A stretch of 64,000 nucleotides of DNA from Flavobacterium sp. GTDB taxonomy: Bacteria; Bacteroidota; Bacteroidia; Flavobacteriales; Flavobacteriaceae. Position 1 is the first letter of the stretch. Each line of letters starts with the position of its first letter. Of the stretch, positions 38,329-47,555 are shown piece by piece. Position numbers and translations under genes: made by a program. Below the pieces are notes generated by a model. The model was given only the letters and a program-made list of their open reading frames with translations, did not search any database and was not told where the DNA came from. The stretch covers positions 62,001 through 126,000 of the forward strand of contig JAUVAS010000001.1 in assembly GCA_030591585.1 (NCBI GenBank), read 5' to 3'.

Positions 38329-39696
38329 ATGGCTGCCAGTAATATTTTAAAAGATATAGAAAACAAGTATGATGTGAAGAGGTTAAAAACTATTTCAGGC
38401 ATTAAAGTTTGGCCTCTAGTAAGACAGTTTTTAGTTTTTCAGGAGATAAAAAAAACTTTAGGATATGACAATAGGCTTCGAACAAGAAACAAAAGGCAAT
38501 TACTTAAAAACTTCTACAGAGGGTTTAATAACATTTTTAGGCTTAAAAAGTTTGATTATTTATTCTTTAATAATACTGATAAAAGAGTTTTACATGCTAA
38601 TAAATATTTTGATATTTATTTTGATGCCTGGGCAGATAAATTAGGACAGGACAAGAGTCTTTTTGTTGAATGGGCAATACATAAACATCTATCAAAACAA
38701 AAAACATATTCTAAAAATGTTATTTCAGATTTACCCTTTAAAGCTATTGTTGCTTTAGTTAAACTTTTTACTAAAATAAGGTTAGAAGATAGAGAACTTT
38801 TAAATGAAATAATTAAAGAACATCAAATTTCCAATCTTATTAATGAAGAGCTAAAAAATAAATTAGCTGAATTTAAAGTTTTCGATCTCTTATTTAAAAT
38901 TACAAAACCAAAAGCGATATTTGTGCTTAGCAGTTTTTCCAAAATAAGTATTGTTGCTGCTGCAAAGAAAAGAGGAGTTAAAGTTTTTGAAGCTCAACAT
39001 GGCTATATTGGAGACCATCATACATTTTATACAGCTAACATTAAATTTCCAGAGTATTATCCAGATTATTTAATATCTTTTGGTACCTATGAAAAAATAC
39101 AATCCAACCCACGATTAATTTTTAATTCAAATCAGATTATTCCAATAGGAAGTTTCCAGCTTGAGTTAATAAAGAATAAACCCATACCCGACAATTTATT
39201 AAATTTTAAAGAAAAGTATGATTTGGTTTTTTGTATAACCTTACAAGCAATTAAAGAAGATATAATATTAGATTGGGTTTTCAATAATGCTAGAGACAAT
39301 AAAAACTGGCTTTTTGTTATCAGGACTAAGGATAGAGATATAGACTATTCAAAATATACATCAGAAAATAACATTAAAGAGTTAAAAGAATATTCTATTT
39401 ATGAAATACTAAAAGTAGCTGATTACAATGTAACAATTTATTCAACTACTGCAATTGAAGGAATCTTTTTAGGCGCTCCCCCTATTTTTTTTAATATAAA
39501 TAATTTATCAAGGCAGCATTTTAATATTGACAAATTAAACGCTTTTGTAATTGAAGATGCTAATGAGAAATTAACTAAGAAAGAGTTAACAAAAGAATCA
39601 TGTTTTGAAAAATCCTTTTTTATCGATAATTATTTTGAAAATGTTAATAAAACAATTTTAACTAAGTACATGACAAAAAATGAATTAAACCCATAA
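38329..39696 (+). CDS. Putative glycosyltransferase / capsule-synthesis-type protein (paralogue A)
   Basis: RLRTRNKRQLLKNFYRGFNNIFRLKKFDYLFFNNTDKRVL...FDAWADKLGQDKSLF...KVFEAQHGYIGDHH...NVTIYSTTAIEGIFLGAPPIFFNI; GT-B-like ending. Confidence 0.65.
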   Translation: MAASNILKDIENKYDVKRLKTISGIKVWPLVRQFLVFQEIKKTLGYDNRLRTRNKRQLLKNFYRGFNNIFRLKKFDYLFFNNTDKRVLHANKYFDIYFDAWADKLGQDKSLFVEWAIHKHLSKQKTYSKNVISDLPFKAIVALVKLFTKIRLEDRELLNEIIKEHQISNLINEELKNKLAEFKVFDLLFKITKPKAIFVLSSFSKISIVAAAKKRGVKVFEAQHGYIGDHHTFYTANIKFPEYYPDYLISFGTYEKIQSNPRLIFNSNQIIPIGSFQLELIKNKPIPDNLLNFKEKYDLVFCITLQAIKEDIILDWVFNNARDNKNWLFVIRTKDRDIDYSKYTSENNIKELKEYSIYEILKVADYNVTIYSTTAIEGIFLGAPPIFFNINNLSRQHFNIDKLNAFVIEDANEKLTKKELTKESCFEKSFFIDNYFENVNKTILTKYMTKNELNP

Positions 39697-39888
39697 AGTT
39701 TTTATTAACAGCATTGATTTTCTTCATTAGATAAATAGGTTGAATAATACATATAATACGCTGAAAAATCAATGCTATAAATTAATTTTTTAACATTTAT
39801 TTTATTGATTATCAATAGATTCTGTTTTTGTCCTGTACTAAACAATTTTAAATATTTAAAAATCAATCTTTGTCATATAAATTAATCT

Positions 39889-41505
39889 ATTATAAAATAT
39901 CTTCTTCTTTTTTTAACTATTCAAACAATTTTTGCACAAATTACAACAAGCACAGATCCTTTGTTTTATAATGGATTTGAATATGATACAGAAATAAATT
40001 ATGGGACAAGTGGATGCTTTGATGGCGATCCACGATATGACTGTTTTCTAGGTGGAGATTTTACTACTAATTATCCAAATCAATGGAATACAGATTTAAG
40101 GTATAATTATGATTTAGGTAATTTTAATGCCTTCAAGATATATTATGCGATAGATTTAATAGACCCCGGAGTTGATAGTCAAAGAAAAGCCGAAGTGATA
40201 CCTAACCCTTATTCTTCTGATAATAACAACTCTGATAAAGTTTTTTATACTTGGGCAAATTCTGGATATGGAGCAAACAATCAATATGCAAGAGTACAAC
40301 CCTCATTATCAAGTAATCAAACTGGGAGTAATTATAATAGTACGGGTTTTGAAATTTTACATTATTCATTCAAATTTTATTTACCTAATCAATTTCAAAC
40401 ATTGATAAATAATTACCCAAACCACATATTGGATGGTGGTAGATTAACAATTATACAACTTTGGAATAAAAATGGAGATAATGCATCAAAAGGATTACGC
40501 CTAAACACAGCAATCAAAAAAGATTTTGAGGATGATTTTTTTAGCTTTTATATTGTTGCACAAGACTTACCAAGTAAGGATGTAGAATGGAAAGAGGATT
40601 TTCTGGAGACACCTATACCTATTGGTCAATGGAATACGCTTGATGTTTATTTTAAAGAAGGAGGTTTTAGCGAAGGATATTATAGACTTAAATTAAATGG
40701 AGAAATAGTCTTTAGTGGTTTTAGACAAACCAAAAATGATTATGACAATAATCCTGATGGTCTAACAGAATTAGATCCTTTTGAGCTATATACTTTCACA
40801 CCACAATTAGTTGACCCTCTTTTTGGATTAGGTTATAAAACTGAAATTTTCTGGGATGATTTTACAATTTACGGAGACACTAAACTAAGACAGAAATATA
40901 TAAAGGTGGGTTCTCCAACAAATGACACAGTGATAACAAATAATAATTTATCCCTTTATGCACAATGGATTAATGCTACAGAACCTTATGTAGGATTACC
41001 ATATGATTGGAAATATATATTTTGGATATCCAATCGTGATGATAGTTCAAACATAATTTACACCCCTGGTCAAAAAACTAGACATCTAGATTTAACCCCT
41101 TATAGAGATAATGGACAATTAAGAGATAGTTCAAGATATAGAGTATATACAGCTATTAGAAATCATCCTTTTCTAAATAAATTTGGCTCTTGGCCTAATT
41201 ATCATATGGATTTTGAAACAAATTTTAATGGAAAATCAATTGAAATAGATTTTAAAATTTATCCAAACCCTACAAAAGATTGTTTTACAATAGAGATAGA
41301 TAATGATAGAAGCCTTGTGACGAATTTTAATATCTATGACAAATTTGGGTTTATAGTTTTTAATGCTAATGAAAGAAAGTTAACTAATAATAATTACAAG
41401 TTAAACATTTGCGGAACAAATATAGGACTTAAAGCTGGTATTTATTTTTGTGAATATGTTACAGCTAAAGGTAAAATTATAAAAAAATTAATTTTTTATA
41501 ATTAA
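39889..41505 (+). CDS. T9SS-secreted concanavalin/polysaccharide-lyase-like protein, start codon non-canonical
   Basis: C-terminal FKIYPNPTKDCFTIEIDNDRSLVTNFNIYDKFG...GIYFCEYVTAKGKIIKKLIFYN type-A sorting domain; upstream in-frame (I)IKYLLLFLTIQTIFAQ signal peptide before the track's TTG at 39961. Confidence 0.7.
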   Translation: MIKYLLLFLTIQTIFAQITTSTDPLFYNGFEYDTEINYGTSGCFDGDPRYDCFLGGDFTTNYPNQWNTDLRYNYDLGNFNAFKIYYAIDLIDPGVDSQRKAEVIPNPYSSDNNNSDKVFYTWANSGYGANNQYARVQPSLSSNQTGSNYNSTGFEILHYSFKFYLPNQFQTLINNYPNHILDGGRLTIIQLWNKNGDNASKGLRLNTAIKKDFEDDFFSFYIVAQDLPSKDVEWKEDFLETPIPIGQWNTLDVYFKEGGFSEGYYRLKLNGEIVFSGFRQTKNDYDNNPDGLTELDPFELYTFTPQLVDPLFGLGYKTEIFWDDFTIYGDTKLRQKYIKVGSPTNDTVITNNNLSLYAQWINATEPYVGLPYDWKYIFWISNRDDSSNIIYTPGQKTRHLDLTPYRDNGQLRDSSRYRVYTAIRNHPFLNKFGSWPNYHMDFETNFNGKSIEIDFKIYPNPTKDCFTIEIDNDRSLVTNFNIYDKFGFIVFNANERKLTNNNYKLNICGTNIGLKAGIYFCEYVTAKGKIIKKLIFYN

Positions 41506-42785
41506 CGTTTATATTTTTTCAAAATACCATTTTCTATCAATTTATCAATAATTGGCAACAAAACTTTAATAGGATATTTGGATCTTTCAGAAATAGTAAT
41601 TAAATCGTTTTCTCCATCGGCTAAGTTTAAAATCCACATCATTGCTCTTACATAATCATCGTTTCCTGTTTGAGTAAATGTAGGGTATAATCCACGCTTA
41701 CCAAGTTGAGGCTCTCCATAAGGCTTGGTATTAATATACTTTTCATTTCGCTCAATAAGTTCAATAATCTCTAGATATTTATTGACAGACCCTTCCATTG
41801 CATTAAAAGAAATAAAATCTTTGTTATCTGCGGAGGTGTGATACTCAGGGTATTTGGCATACATAGTGCGCATTAAGGAACCCATAGGGAGGTTAAACCC
41901 TGGAGAGCAGTATTGCCTTTCATCACTACCATTAGGGAAAAACTCTACTAAATTGTAATTTTTTTCGGTTTGGTCTAATATTGTTAAGGCAGCTCGATCA
42001 GCCAAAGAGTTTCCTCTTCTACTTTTTTTATAGGTAAATTTTCCTGGATCCCCTATGCAAGTAACAACAAACCCAGCTTGCATATATTCTTTCCAATATT
42101 CTCCATATTTTGAAAGCATATAAATTGCACCAATCGTTTCAGGAATAAAAACAAACCGATAAGTATATTTCCTTTTCTTTAAGTGCTTTAATTTTTGATA
42201 CAAAAAAGCTGTAACTAAAGGGCCAGATAGTTCATTATTGGCAAGAGAAGGATGACATATATAAGTAGATATTAATATTTCTTTTTTTGAAGTTCCTTTC
42301 AAAATAGCTTCGCCAACAGTCATGCTTCCCATGCTGTCTAAAGAACTATCTATAAATACTTCGTATATTTCGTTCACATCTAAACTTAATAATTGGTTGT
42401 GAGATAAACAAAAGCCCCATCGCTCTTTGTAATAAGAACATAAATAAGGAATTAAATCGGGTTGTTTAGGTAGGGTATATAAATGCTCTTTTAATTCCTT
42501 AAAACTCAATGTTCCTTTAAAAGGAGTTGAATAACCCAAAACATGAAGATTATTTTTAGAGAAATCAATAATTTTATCTCCCTTACTGTTTTTTATCCAA
42601 GCATCTTGAATATTCCATTCAGGAGGAATATTCCAATCGTAGCAAGTAGTACCAGAGGGTATTTCATTTATTTCTAAATCAATAATTTCCGAAAGTATTT
42701 TTAGGCTTTCTCTATTTCCATTTCCAGTAAGACTTCTTGTTATTGGCCAAAGTCTATCGAAATAATCTTCTAAAGCATTGATCAT
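41502..42785 (-). CDS. DUF4910/DUF2172-type aminopeptidase-like protein with C-terminal winged helix
   Basis: LEDYFDRLWPITRSLTGNGNRESLKILSEII...YDWNIPPEWNI...STYICHPSLANNELSGPLV...GSDERQYCSPGFNLPMGSLMRTMYAKYPEYHTSADN. Confidence 0.85.
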   Translation of the reverse strand: MINALEDYFDRLWPITRSLTGNGNRESLKILSEIIDLEINEIPSGTTCYDWNIPPEWNIQDAWIKNSKGDKIIDFSKNNLHVLGYSTPFKGTLSFKELKEHLYTLPKQPDLIPYLCSYYKERWGFCLSHNQLLSLDVNEIYEVFIDSSLDSMGSMTVGEAILKGTSKKEILISTYICHPSLANNELSGPLVTAFLYQKLKHLKKRKYTYRFVFIPETIGAIYMLSKYGEYWKEYMQAGFVVTCIGDPGKFTYKKSRRGNSLADRAALTILDQTEKNYNLVEFFPNGSDERQYCSPGFNLPMGSLMRTMYAKYPEYHTSADNKDFISFNAMEGSVNKYLEIIELIERNEKYINTKPYGEPQLGKRGLYPTFTQTGNDDYVRAMMWILNLADGENDLITISERSKYPIKVLLPIIDKLIENGILKKYKR

Positions 42786-42786
42786 T

Positions 42787-43617
42787 TTACTGTTTAGGAT
42801 AGAATTTAATTTTTACTAATAAGAATTTCATAAATTCAATTTCTTCATTACTAAGTTGCTTGGTATAGGATCTATTCGAAACATCAAAATAAGTTTTGTT
42901 TTTACTTTTTATTTCAGAAGAGTCTTTGATTATTTGAATAGAATTTGGGTAAGAGGGATTTTTATTATAGAAAATATTAAGTTGCTCCTGCATGATTTCA
43001 AATTTTTTATCGGTTGGCACATCTATGTATTGATTTCCTAATTTGTCGGTAATATCTTTAGCAGGTACTCCAGCATAAATATGATTTTCTTCCATGTCTC
43101 TTGTAATTACTGAGCCAAGCATGGCCATACTTTTAGCTTTTGCATGTATAGGAGACACTAGGCAATGTCCAACAAACCAAACATCGTCTTCTACTACCAT
43201 TGGATTTACTGACTCCCATTGACAGCCTTGGAGGGTATCTCCAAATCGAATGTGAGACCATAATTGACTCCCAGCACCAATTCCTACCCCATTCCCAATA
43301 TAAAGTCCTCCATGGGTATTTAAAATACATCCCTGACCAAACCAACAACAACTTCCAATTTTAGCTTCTTTATATCCTGAAATCATTGTATTTTCACGAA
43401 TCATTGTATAATCGCCAATTTCAATAGAAGGGCATATAATTTCAATATTTGAAGCTAAAAAAACACCATCTCCAATAATTATTTTTTTGGCTGGAATAGG
43501 TTTATTATTTGCATAATCGTAACCACCAGATATAGTAACATTATCTGCAATTCTAACCCCTTTTCCAATTTGCACTTCATCAGCGAAGAAACTGTATTTT
43601 TTATTTTCTGCTTCCAA
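42787..43617 (-). CDS. Left-handed beta-helix acyltransferase (hexapeptide repeats)
   Basis: IGKGVRIADNVTISGG...IIIGDGVFLASNIEIICPSIEIGDYTMIRENTMISGYKEAKIGSCCWFGQGCILNTHGGLYIGNGVGIGAGSQLWSH. Confidence 0.85.
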   Translation of the reverse strand: MEAENKKYSFFADEVQIGKGVRIADNVTISGGYDYANNKPIPAKKIIIGDGVFLASNIEIICPSIEIGDYTMIRENTMISGYKEAKIGSCCWFGQGCILNTHGGLYIGNGVGIGAGSQLWSHIRFGDTLQGCQWESVNPMVVEDDVWFVGHCLVSPIHAKAKSMAMLGSVITRDMEENHIYAGVPAKDITDKLGNQYIDVPTDKKFEIMQEQLNIFYNKNPSYPNSIQIIKDSSEIKSKNKTYFDVSNRSYTKQLSNEEIEFMKFLLVKIKFYPKQ

Positions 43618-43685
43618 AATATTTTATATGTTTGGTTTTAATAAATGGTTCTACTGCAAATATAGTGGGATTTTTTATCTTTGTC

Positions 43686-44182
43686 GTAACTAATCAGTCT
43701 CAAAAAACAAGTTATTGATTCATGTCAAAACGTATTTTGGCAACTTTTTTATTTCATGCCACATAGGCGGTAGTTTTATTTAGTTGTTTTTCTTTATATA
43801 ATTTCATGGCATGAAGCATAAGGAGTTATTTGAACGATTAACTAAATTAGAAGAACCTCTTGATTTTTTAGAAAAAGAAAATAAGTACTTAAAAGATTGC
43901 TTAGCTTTTTACGAAAACCATAAAAATAGTCGTAATAGTTCAATTCAACCTTCGTAAGACCCCAACCGTTTTAAAGCTAACCAAAGTTTGCGTAAATCTT
44001 CATGTAAAAAGTCAGGAGGTTAAAAAGGTAGAGAAGGTAAAACTTTAGTAAATCTTCAAGCCACTTAAAACTTCACAAAAATACGCTCGGTAATAGATAC
44101 AATCCTTAAAAATAGAATATGTCTTTGAAAGCTTATCTCTTATTGCTAAATTTGAATTTCAATTCAGAGACTGATTAATTAC
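43686..44182 (+). mobile_element. IS66-family remnant 2, internally deleted, both terminal inverted repeats present
   Basis: Left GTAACTAATCAGTCTC (43686-43701), right GAGACTGATTAATTAC (44167-44182); N-terminal MKHKELFERLTKLEEPLDFLEKENKYLKDCLAFYENHKNSRNSSIQPS*DPNRFKANQSLRKSSCKKSGG*KGREGKTL joined to C-terminal KIRSVIDT. Confidence 0.85.
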
Positions 44183-44291
44183 CAATATACATTACCTAAA
44201 TTTACAGATATTCAATTTTTTATTGGAGACGATTTAAAACATGAGTTATTTTAGTATTAAAAACGATTCTATTTATTAAAAACAACAAACA

Positions 44292-45956
44292 GTGAAAATA
44301 ATAGCAGAAAGTGCCTTTAACCACAACGGAAGCTTAGCTTATTTAAAAGAATTAGCTAAAGAAGCAAAAGCAAGCCAAACAGACTATTTTACAGTACAGG
44401 TAATGGATGTTGCTGCATTTTGCGTAAAAGATTACTCAAAATATAAAATTTACGAAGAAAACACACTGTCTTTTAACGAATGGGGTGAATTTTTTGTGTA
44501 TTGTCATGAAATAGAGTTAGAACTCATCCCTTGTGTATTAGACATTCCTTCATTTGATTATTGTTATGCAAAGGGCTTTCGTTTTTTAAAATTACATGCT
44601 ACCGATATAACAAATAAGACTATGCTAGAGAAAATGGCGACATTTAGCGATGTTACCCTTATCTTAGAAACACAATGTGCTACCGATCTAGAGCTAAAAT
44701 ATGCCTTAAATATAATAGGTGACAAGGTGATTTGTTTAATGCATGGTTTTAGTAATTATCCTACAGAGGTAGAAGATCTTAATTTAAACACGTTAGATTA
44801 TTTTGCTTCGGAATACCCAGCATACAAAACAGGACTTGCAGATCATTCGTTAGACATAGACAAAGTACCATTAATGGTACTCGCAAAAGGATGTGATTAT
44901 CTTGAAAAACACATTACACTTTCTAGAAATAACAGAAAATTTGATTATCAAGTTTCGCTTTATCCACACGAATTTGGTGCAATGGTTTCATTTATTCGTC
45001 ACTATGAAACAGCTTTAGGAAACTTTATGAAACACCCTACAAAAACAGAATTAACCTATAGAAACGTAATGTATAAAAAAACCCTAGGCGATGGAGTTTT
45101 TAAACGAGCAGATGAAGGAGAGGATTATTTAACAAACAGATTTAACTCATTTAATAAAGAAAATGTAGGTGTTGCACTAATTGCACGATTAAAATCTAAA
45201 AGATTACCCTTAAAAGTCACGAAACCTTTTTTAGATACATTTCTTTTAGACTTTCTTTATAAAAGGCTGAACACTTCAAAAAATGTTGCAAAAACATTTT
45301 TAGCAACTTCAAGTTTAAAAGAAGATGAACCATTAGCAAAAATAGGCTTTGAGAATAATTATAATGTGTATTTAGGCCATGCTGTCTCTGTTATAGATAG
45401 AATGTTAGCACTTTCTTTACAAGAAGAATTTGGCGGGATTTTTAGAGTAACTGGTGACAACCCATTTACAGATATTGACTTAATAGATCAAATGGTAACT
45501 ATGTTTATTGAGGACGATTTAGATTATGTTCGTGTAAACAATGTTCCATTTGGAGTTTCAGCAGAATTATTTTCAACCAAATATTTATGGAACCTATATT
45601 TAAATATGGACAACCCAATGAATTCTGAATATTTAACCTTATTTATATTAAATGATGAACAAGCAAGAAAGGGCTGTATAGATATTGAATCGGAAGTAGA
45701 AGATTTAAAATATATTAACTTATCTGTAGACTATCAAGAAGATTTAGACCGAGTAGTGTCACTTGCAGAAAAAATTAACGCAACCAATACAAATTATATT
45801 AATCTGAAAGATATAATATTAAATATTGATTCGTTTAAGAGAGAAGACAAAAACAAAATGATAAAGCTACCTGAAGGAGAAGAAGTTAAATTCTCTGATT
45901 TTTTAGATAGATTGGCAAACCAAGATTACATAGTAAGAAAAACAATAACTTTATAA
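44292..45956 (+). CDS. Fusion: NeuB-like synthase domain + SpsF/NeuA-like cytidylyltransferase domain
   Basis: N-term IIAESAFNHNGSLAYLKELAKEAKASQTDYFTVQ...LKLHATDITN...GLADHSLDIDKVPLMVLAKGCDYLEKHITL; C-term VALIARLKSKRLPLKVTKPFLDTFLLDFLYKRL...FRVTGDNPFTDIDLIDQMV. Confidence 0.88.
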   Translation: MKIIAESAFNHNGSLAYLKELAKEAKASQTDYFTVQVMDVAAFCVKDYSKYKIYEENTLSFNEWGEFFVYCHEIELELIPCVLDIPSFDYCYAKGFRFLKLHATDITNKTMLEKMATFSDVTLILETQCATDLELKYALNIIGDKVICLMHGFSNYPTEVEDLNLNTLDYFASEYPAYKTGLADHSLDIDKVPLMVLAKGCDYLEKHITLSRNNRKFDYQVSLYPHEFGAMVSFIRHYETALGNFMKHPTKTELTYRNVMYKKTLGDGVFKRADEGEDYLTNRFNSFNKENVGVALIARLKSKRLPLKVTKPFLDTFLLDFLYKRLNTSKNVAKTFLATSSLKEDEPLAKIGFENNYNVYLGHAVSVIDRMLALSLQEEFGGIFRVTGDNPFTDIDLIDQMVTMFIEDDLDYVRVNNVPFGVSAELFSTKYLWNLYLNMDNPMNSEYLTLFILNDEQARKGCIDIESEVEDLKYINLSVDYQEDLDRVVSLAEKINATNTNYINLKDIILNIDSFKREDKNKMIKLPEGEEVKFSDFLDRLANQDYIVRKTITL

Positions 45957-46990
45957 TGACATACATAATTGGAGAAATAGGGCAAAATCATAATGGATCT
46001 GTAGATATTGCAAAAACTATTATAGATGTCGTTGCTCGACCAATTTTTGATAAACTTTTTAATCAAAAATTACCCCGTATGGATGCGGTAAAACTTACAA
46101 AAAGAGACCTAGAGTATGAGCTTTCTGCTTCACAAATGAGCAGGGAGTATAATACACCACATTCTTTTGGAAAAACTTACGGAGAACACAGACAATTTTT
46201 AGAACTAGACGACAAGCAACATTATGAATGTTATTTATATGCAAAAGAAAAACAGTTGGATTTTGTAGAAACACTTTGTGCAATAAGTTGTTTGAGTATA
46301 TTAAATTATTTTGAGCCCGACAGGTTAAAAGTAGCTTCAAGAGACATAACTAATTTACCTCTTTTAGATGCTTTAGCTCAAACAAAAATTCCAATTATAC
46401 TGTCTACAGGGATGGCAGGAGATAGTGAGTTAAATGACGCTTTAGAGGTGATAACTAAACATCACGAAAACATATCAATACTGCATTGTGTATCGCAATA
46501 TCCAACAGAATATAACAATGTAAATTTAAACACCATAAAATACCTTCAAAAAAAGTATCCACAATACACTATTGGTTATTCAGACCATACGGTAGGTATT
46601 GCAACTCCAGTTGCAGCTGTAGCTATGGGTTCAAAAATTATTGAAAAACATATTACCTTAGATCGTCAAATGAAAGGGACTGACCAAGCAGGATCATTAG
46701 AGATTGGTGGTATTTATCGGATGGTTCGAGATATAAGAAATCTAGATCTATCTTTTGGTACCGAAGAAATAAAAATTGAAGAATCTGTTAAGGTCGCAAG
46801 AGAAAAATTAGAACGCTCTGTTGCTACTAAAACGTCTTTAAAAGAGGGGCATATCATTACAATGAACGATATTCACCTTCTAAGCCCTGGTGATGGTGTT
46901 AAATGGATAAATAAGGATAAGATTATTGGTAAAAAATTAATCAATGATTTACCTGAGAATGAAATAATTTATCTAAAAAACATCGAATAA
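45956..46990 (+). CDS. NeuB-family nonulosonate synthase with SAF-type C-terminal domain
   Basis: IIGEIGQNHNGSVDIAK...LKVASRDITN...LSTGMAGDSELNDALEVI...LHCVSQYPTEYNNVNLNTI...IGYSDHTVG...EKHITLDRQMKGTDQAGSLE...VATKTSLKEGHIITMNDI. Confidence 0.92.
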   Translation: MTYIIGEIGQNHNGSVDIAKTIIDVVARPIFDKLFNQKLPRMDAVKLTKRDLEYELSASQMSREYNTPHSFGKTYGEHRQFLELDDKQHYECYLYAKEKQLDFVETLCAISCLSILNYFEPDRLKVASRDITNLPLLDALAQTKIPIILSTGMAGDSELNDALEVITKHHENISILHCVSQYPTEYNNVNLNTIKYLQKKYPQYTIGYSDHTVGIATPVAAVAMGSKIIEKHITLDRQMKGTDQAGSLEIGGIYRMVRDIRNLDLSFGTEEIKIEESVKVAREKLERSVATKTSLKEGHIITMNDIHLLSPGDGVKWINKDKIIGKKLINDLPENEIIYLKNIE

Positions 46991-46991
46991 A

Positions 46992-47513
46992 ATGGAAATC
47001 CCTAAACTAGTTATTACGGATATTGATGGAGTTTGGACCGACGGAGGGATGTTTTACGATAAAACAAACCAAGAGTTTAAAAAATTCAATACTAGTGATA
47101 GTGTTGGTGTGTTATTTTTAAAATATTTAGAAATCCCTCTTGTTATAATCACAGGAGAGAATACTAATATTGTACAAAGAAGAGCGGAGAAACTTAAAAT
47201 AGATCAAGTACATTTAGGAGTTAGTAATAAATTAGAATTAGCAAAAAGCATCTGTAAGAATTTAAATATAACCTTAAATGAAGTTGCTTTCATCGGTGAT
47301 GATATTAATGATATAGAATTATTATCAAAAGTAGGTTTTAGTGCTGTCCCAAATAACTCACCATCTTATATTAAAAATATAGTTGATTTAGTATTGAAAA
47401 CAAATGGAGGAGATGGTGCTTTTAGAGAGTTTGTAGAGCATTTAGTTAATAAATTTAGCTCTATTGATAATATGCTTTTAAAATATTTTGAAGAAAAAAA
47501 CTTAACTCAATAA
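46992..47513 (+). CDS. KdsC-like HAD phosphatase
   Basis: LVITDIDGVWTDGGMFYDKTNQEFKKFNTSDSVGVLFLK...ITGENTNIVQRRAEKL...EVAFIGDDINDIELLSKVGFSAVPNNS. Confidence 0.92.
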   Translation: MEIPKLVITDIDGVWTDGGMFYDKTNQEFKKFNTSDSVGVLFLKYLEIPLVIITGENTNIVQRRAEKLKIDQVHLGVSNKLELAKSICKNLNITLNEVAFIGDDINDIELLSKVGFSAVPNNSPSYIKNIVDLVLKTNGGDGAFREFVEHLVNKFSSIDNMLLKYFEEKNLTQ

Positions 47514-47555
47514 GTAAACTTTATTGTGGTAGTTCTCTTTATCTGAAAATAACAT

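Noticed and set aside
43133-43351. 72-aa minus-strand ORF in alternate frame of the acyltransferase
   Set aside because: Same-strand out-of-frame overlap with a clear hexapeptide-repeat protein; W/C-rich shadow translation.
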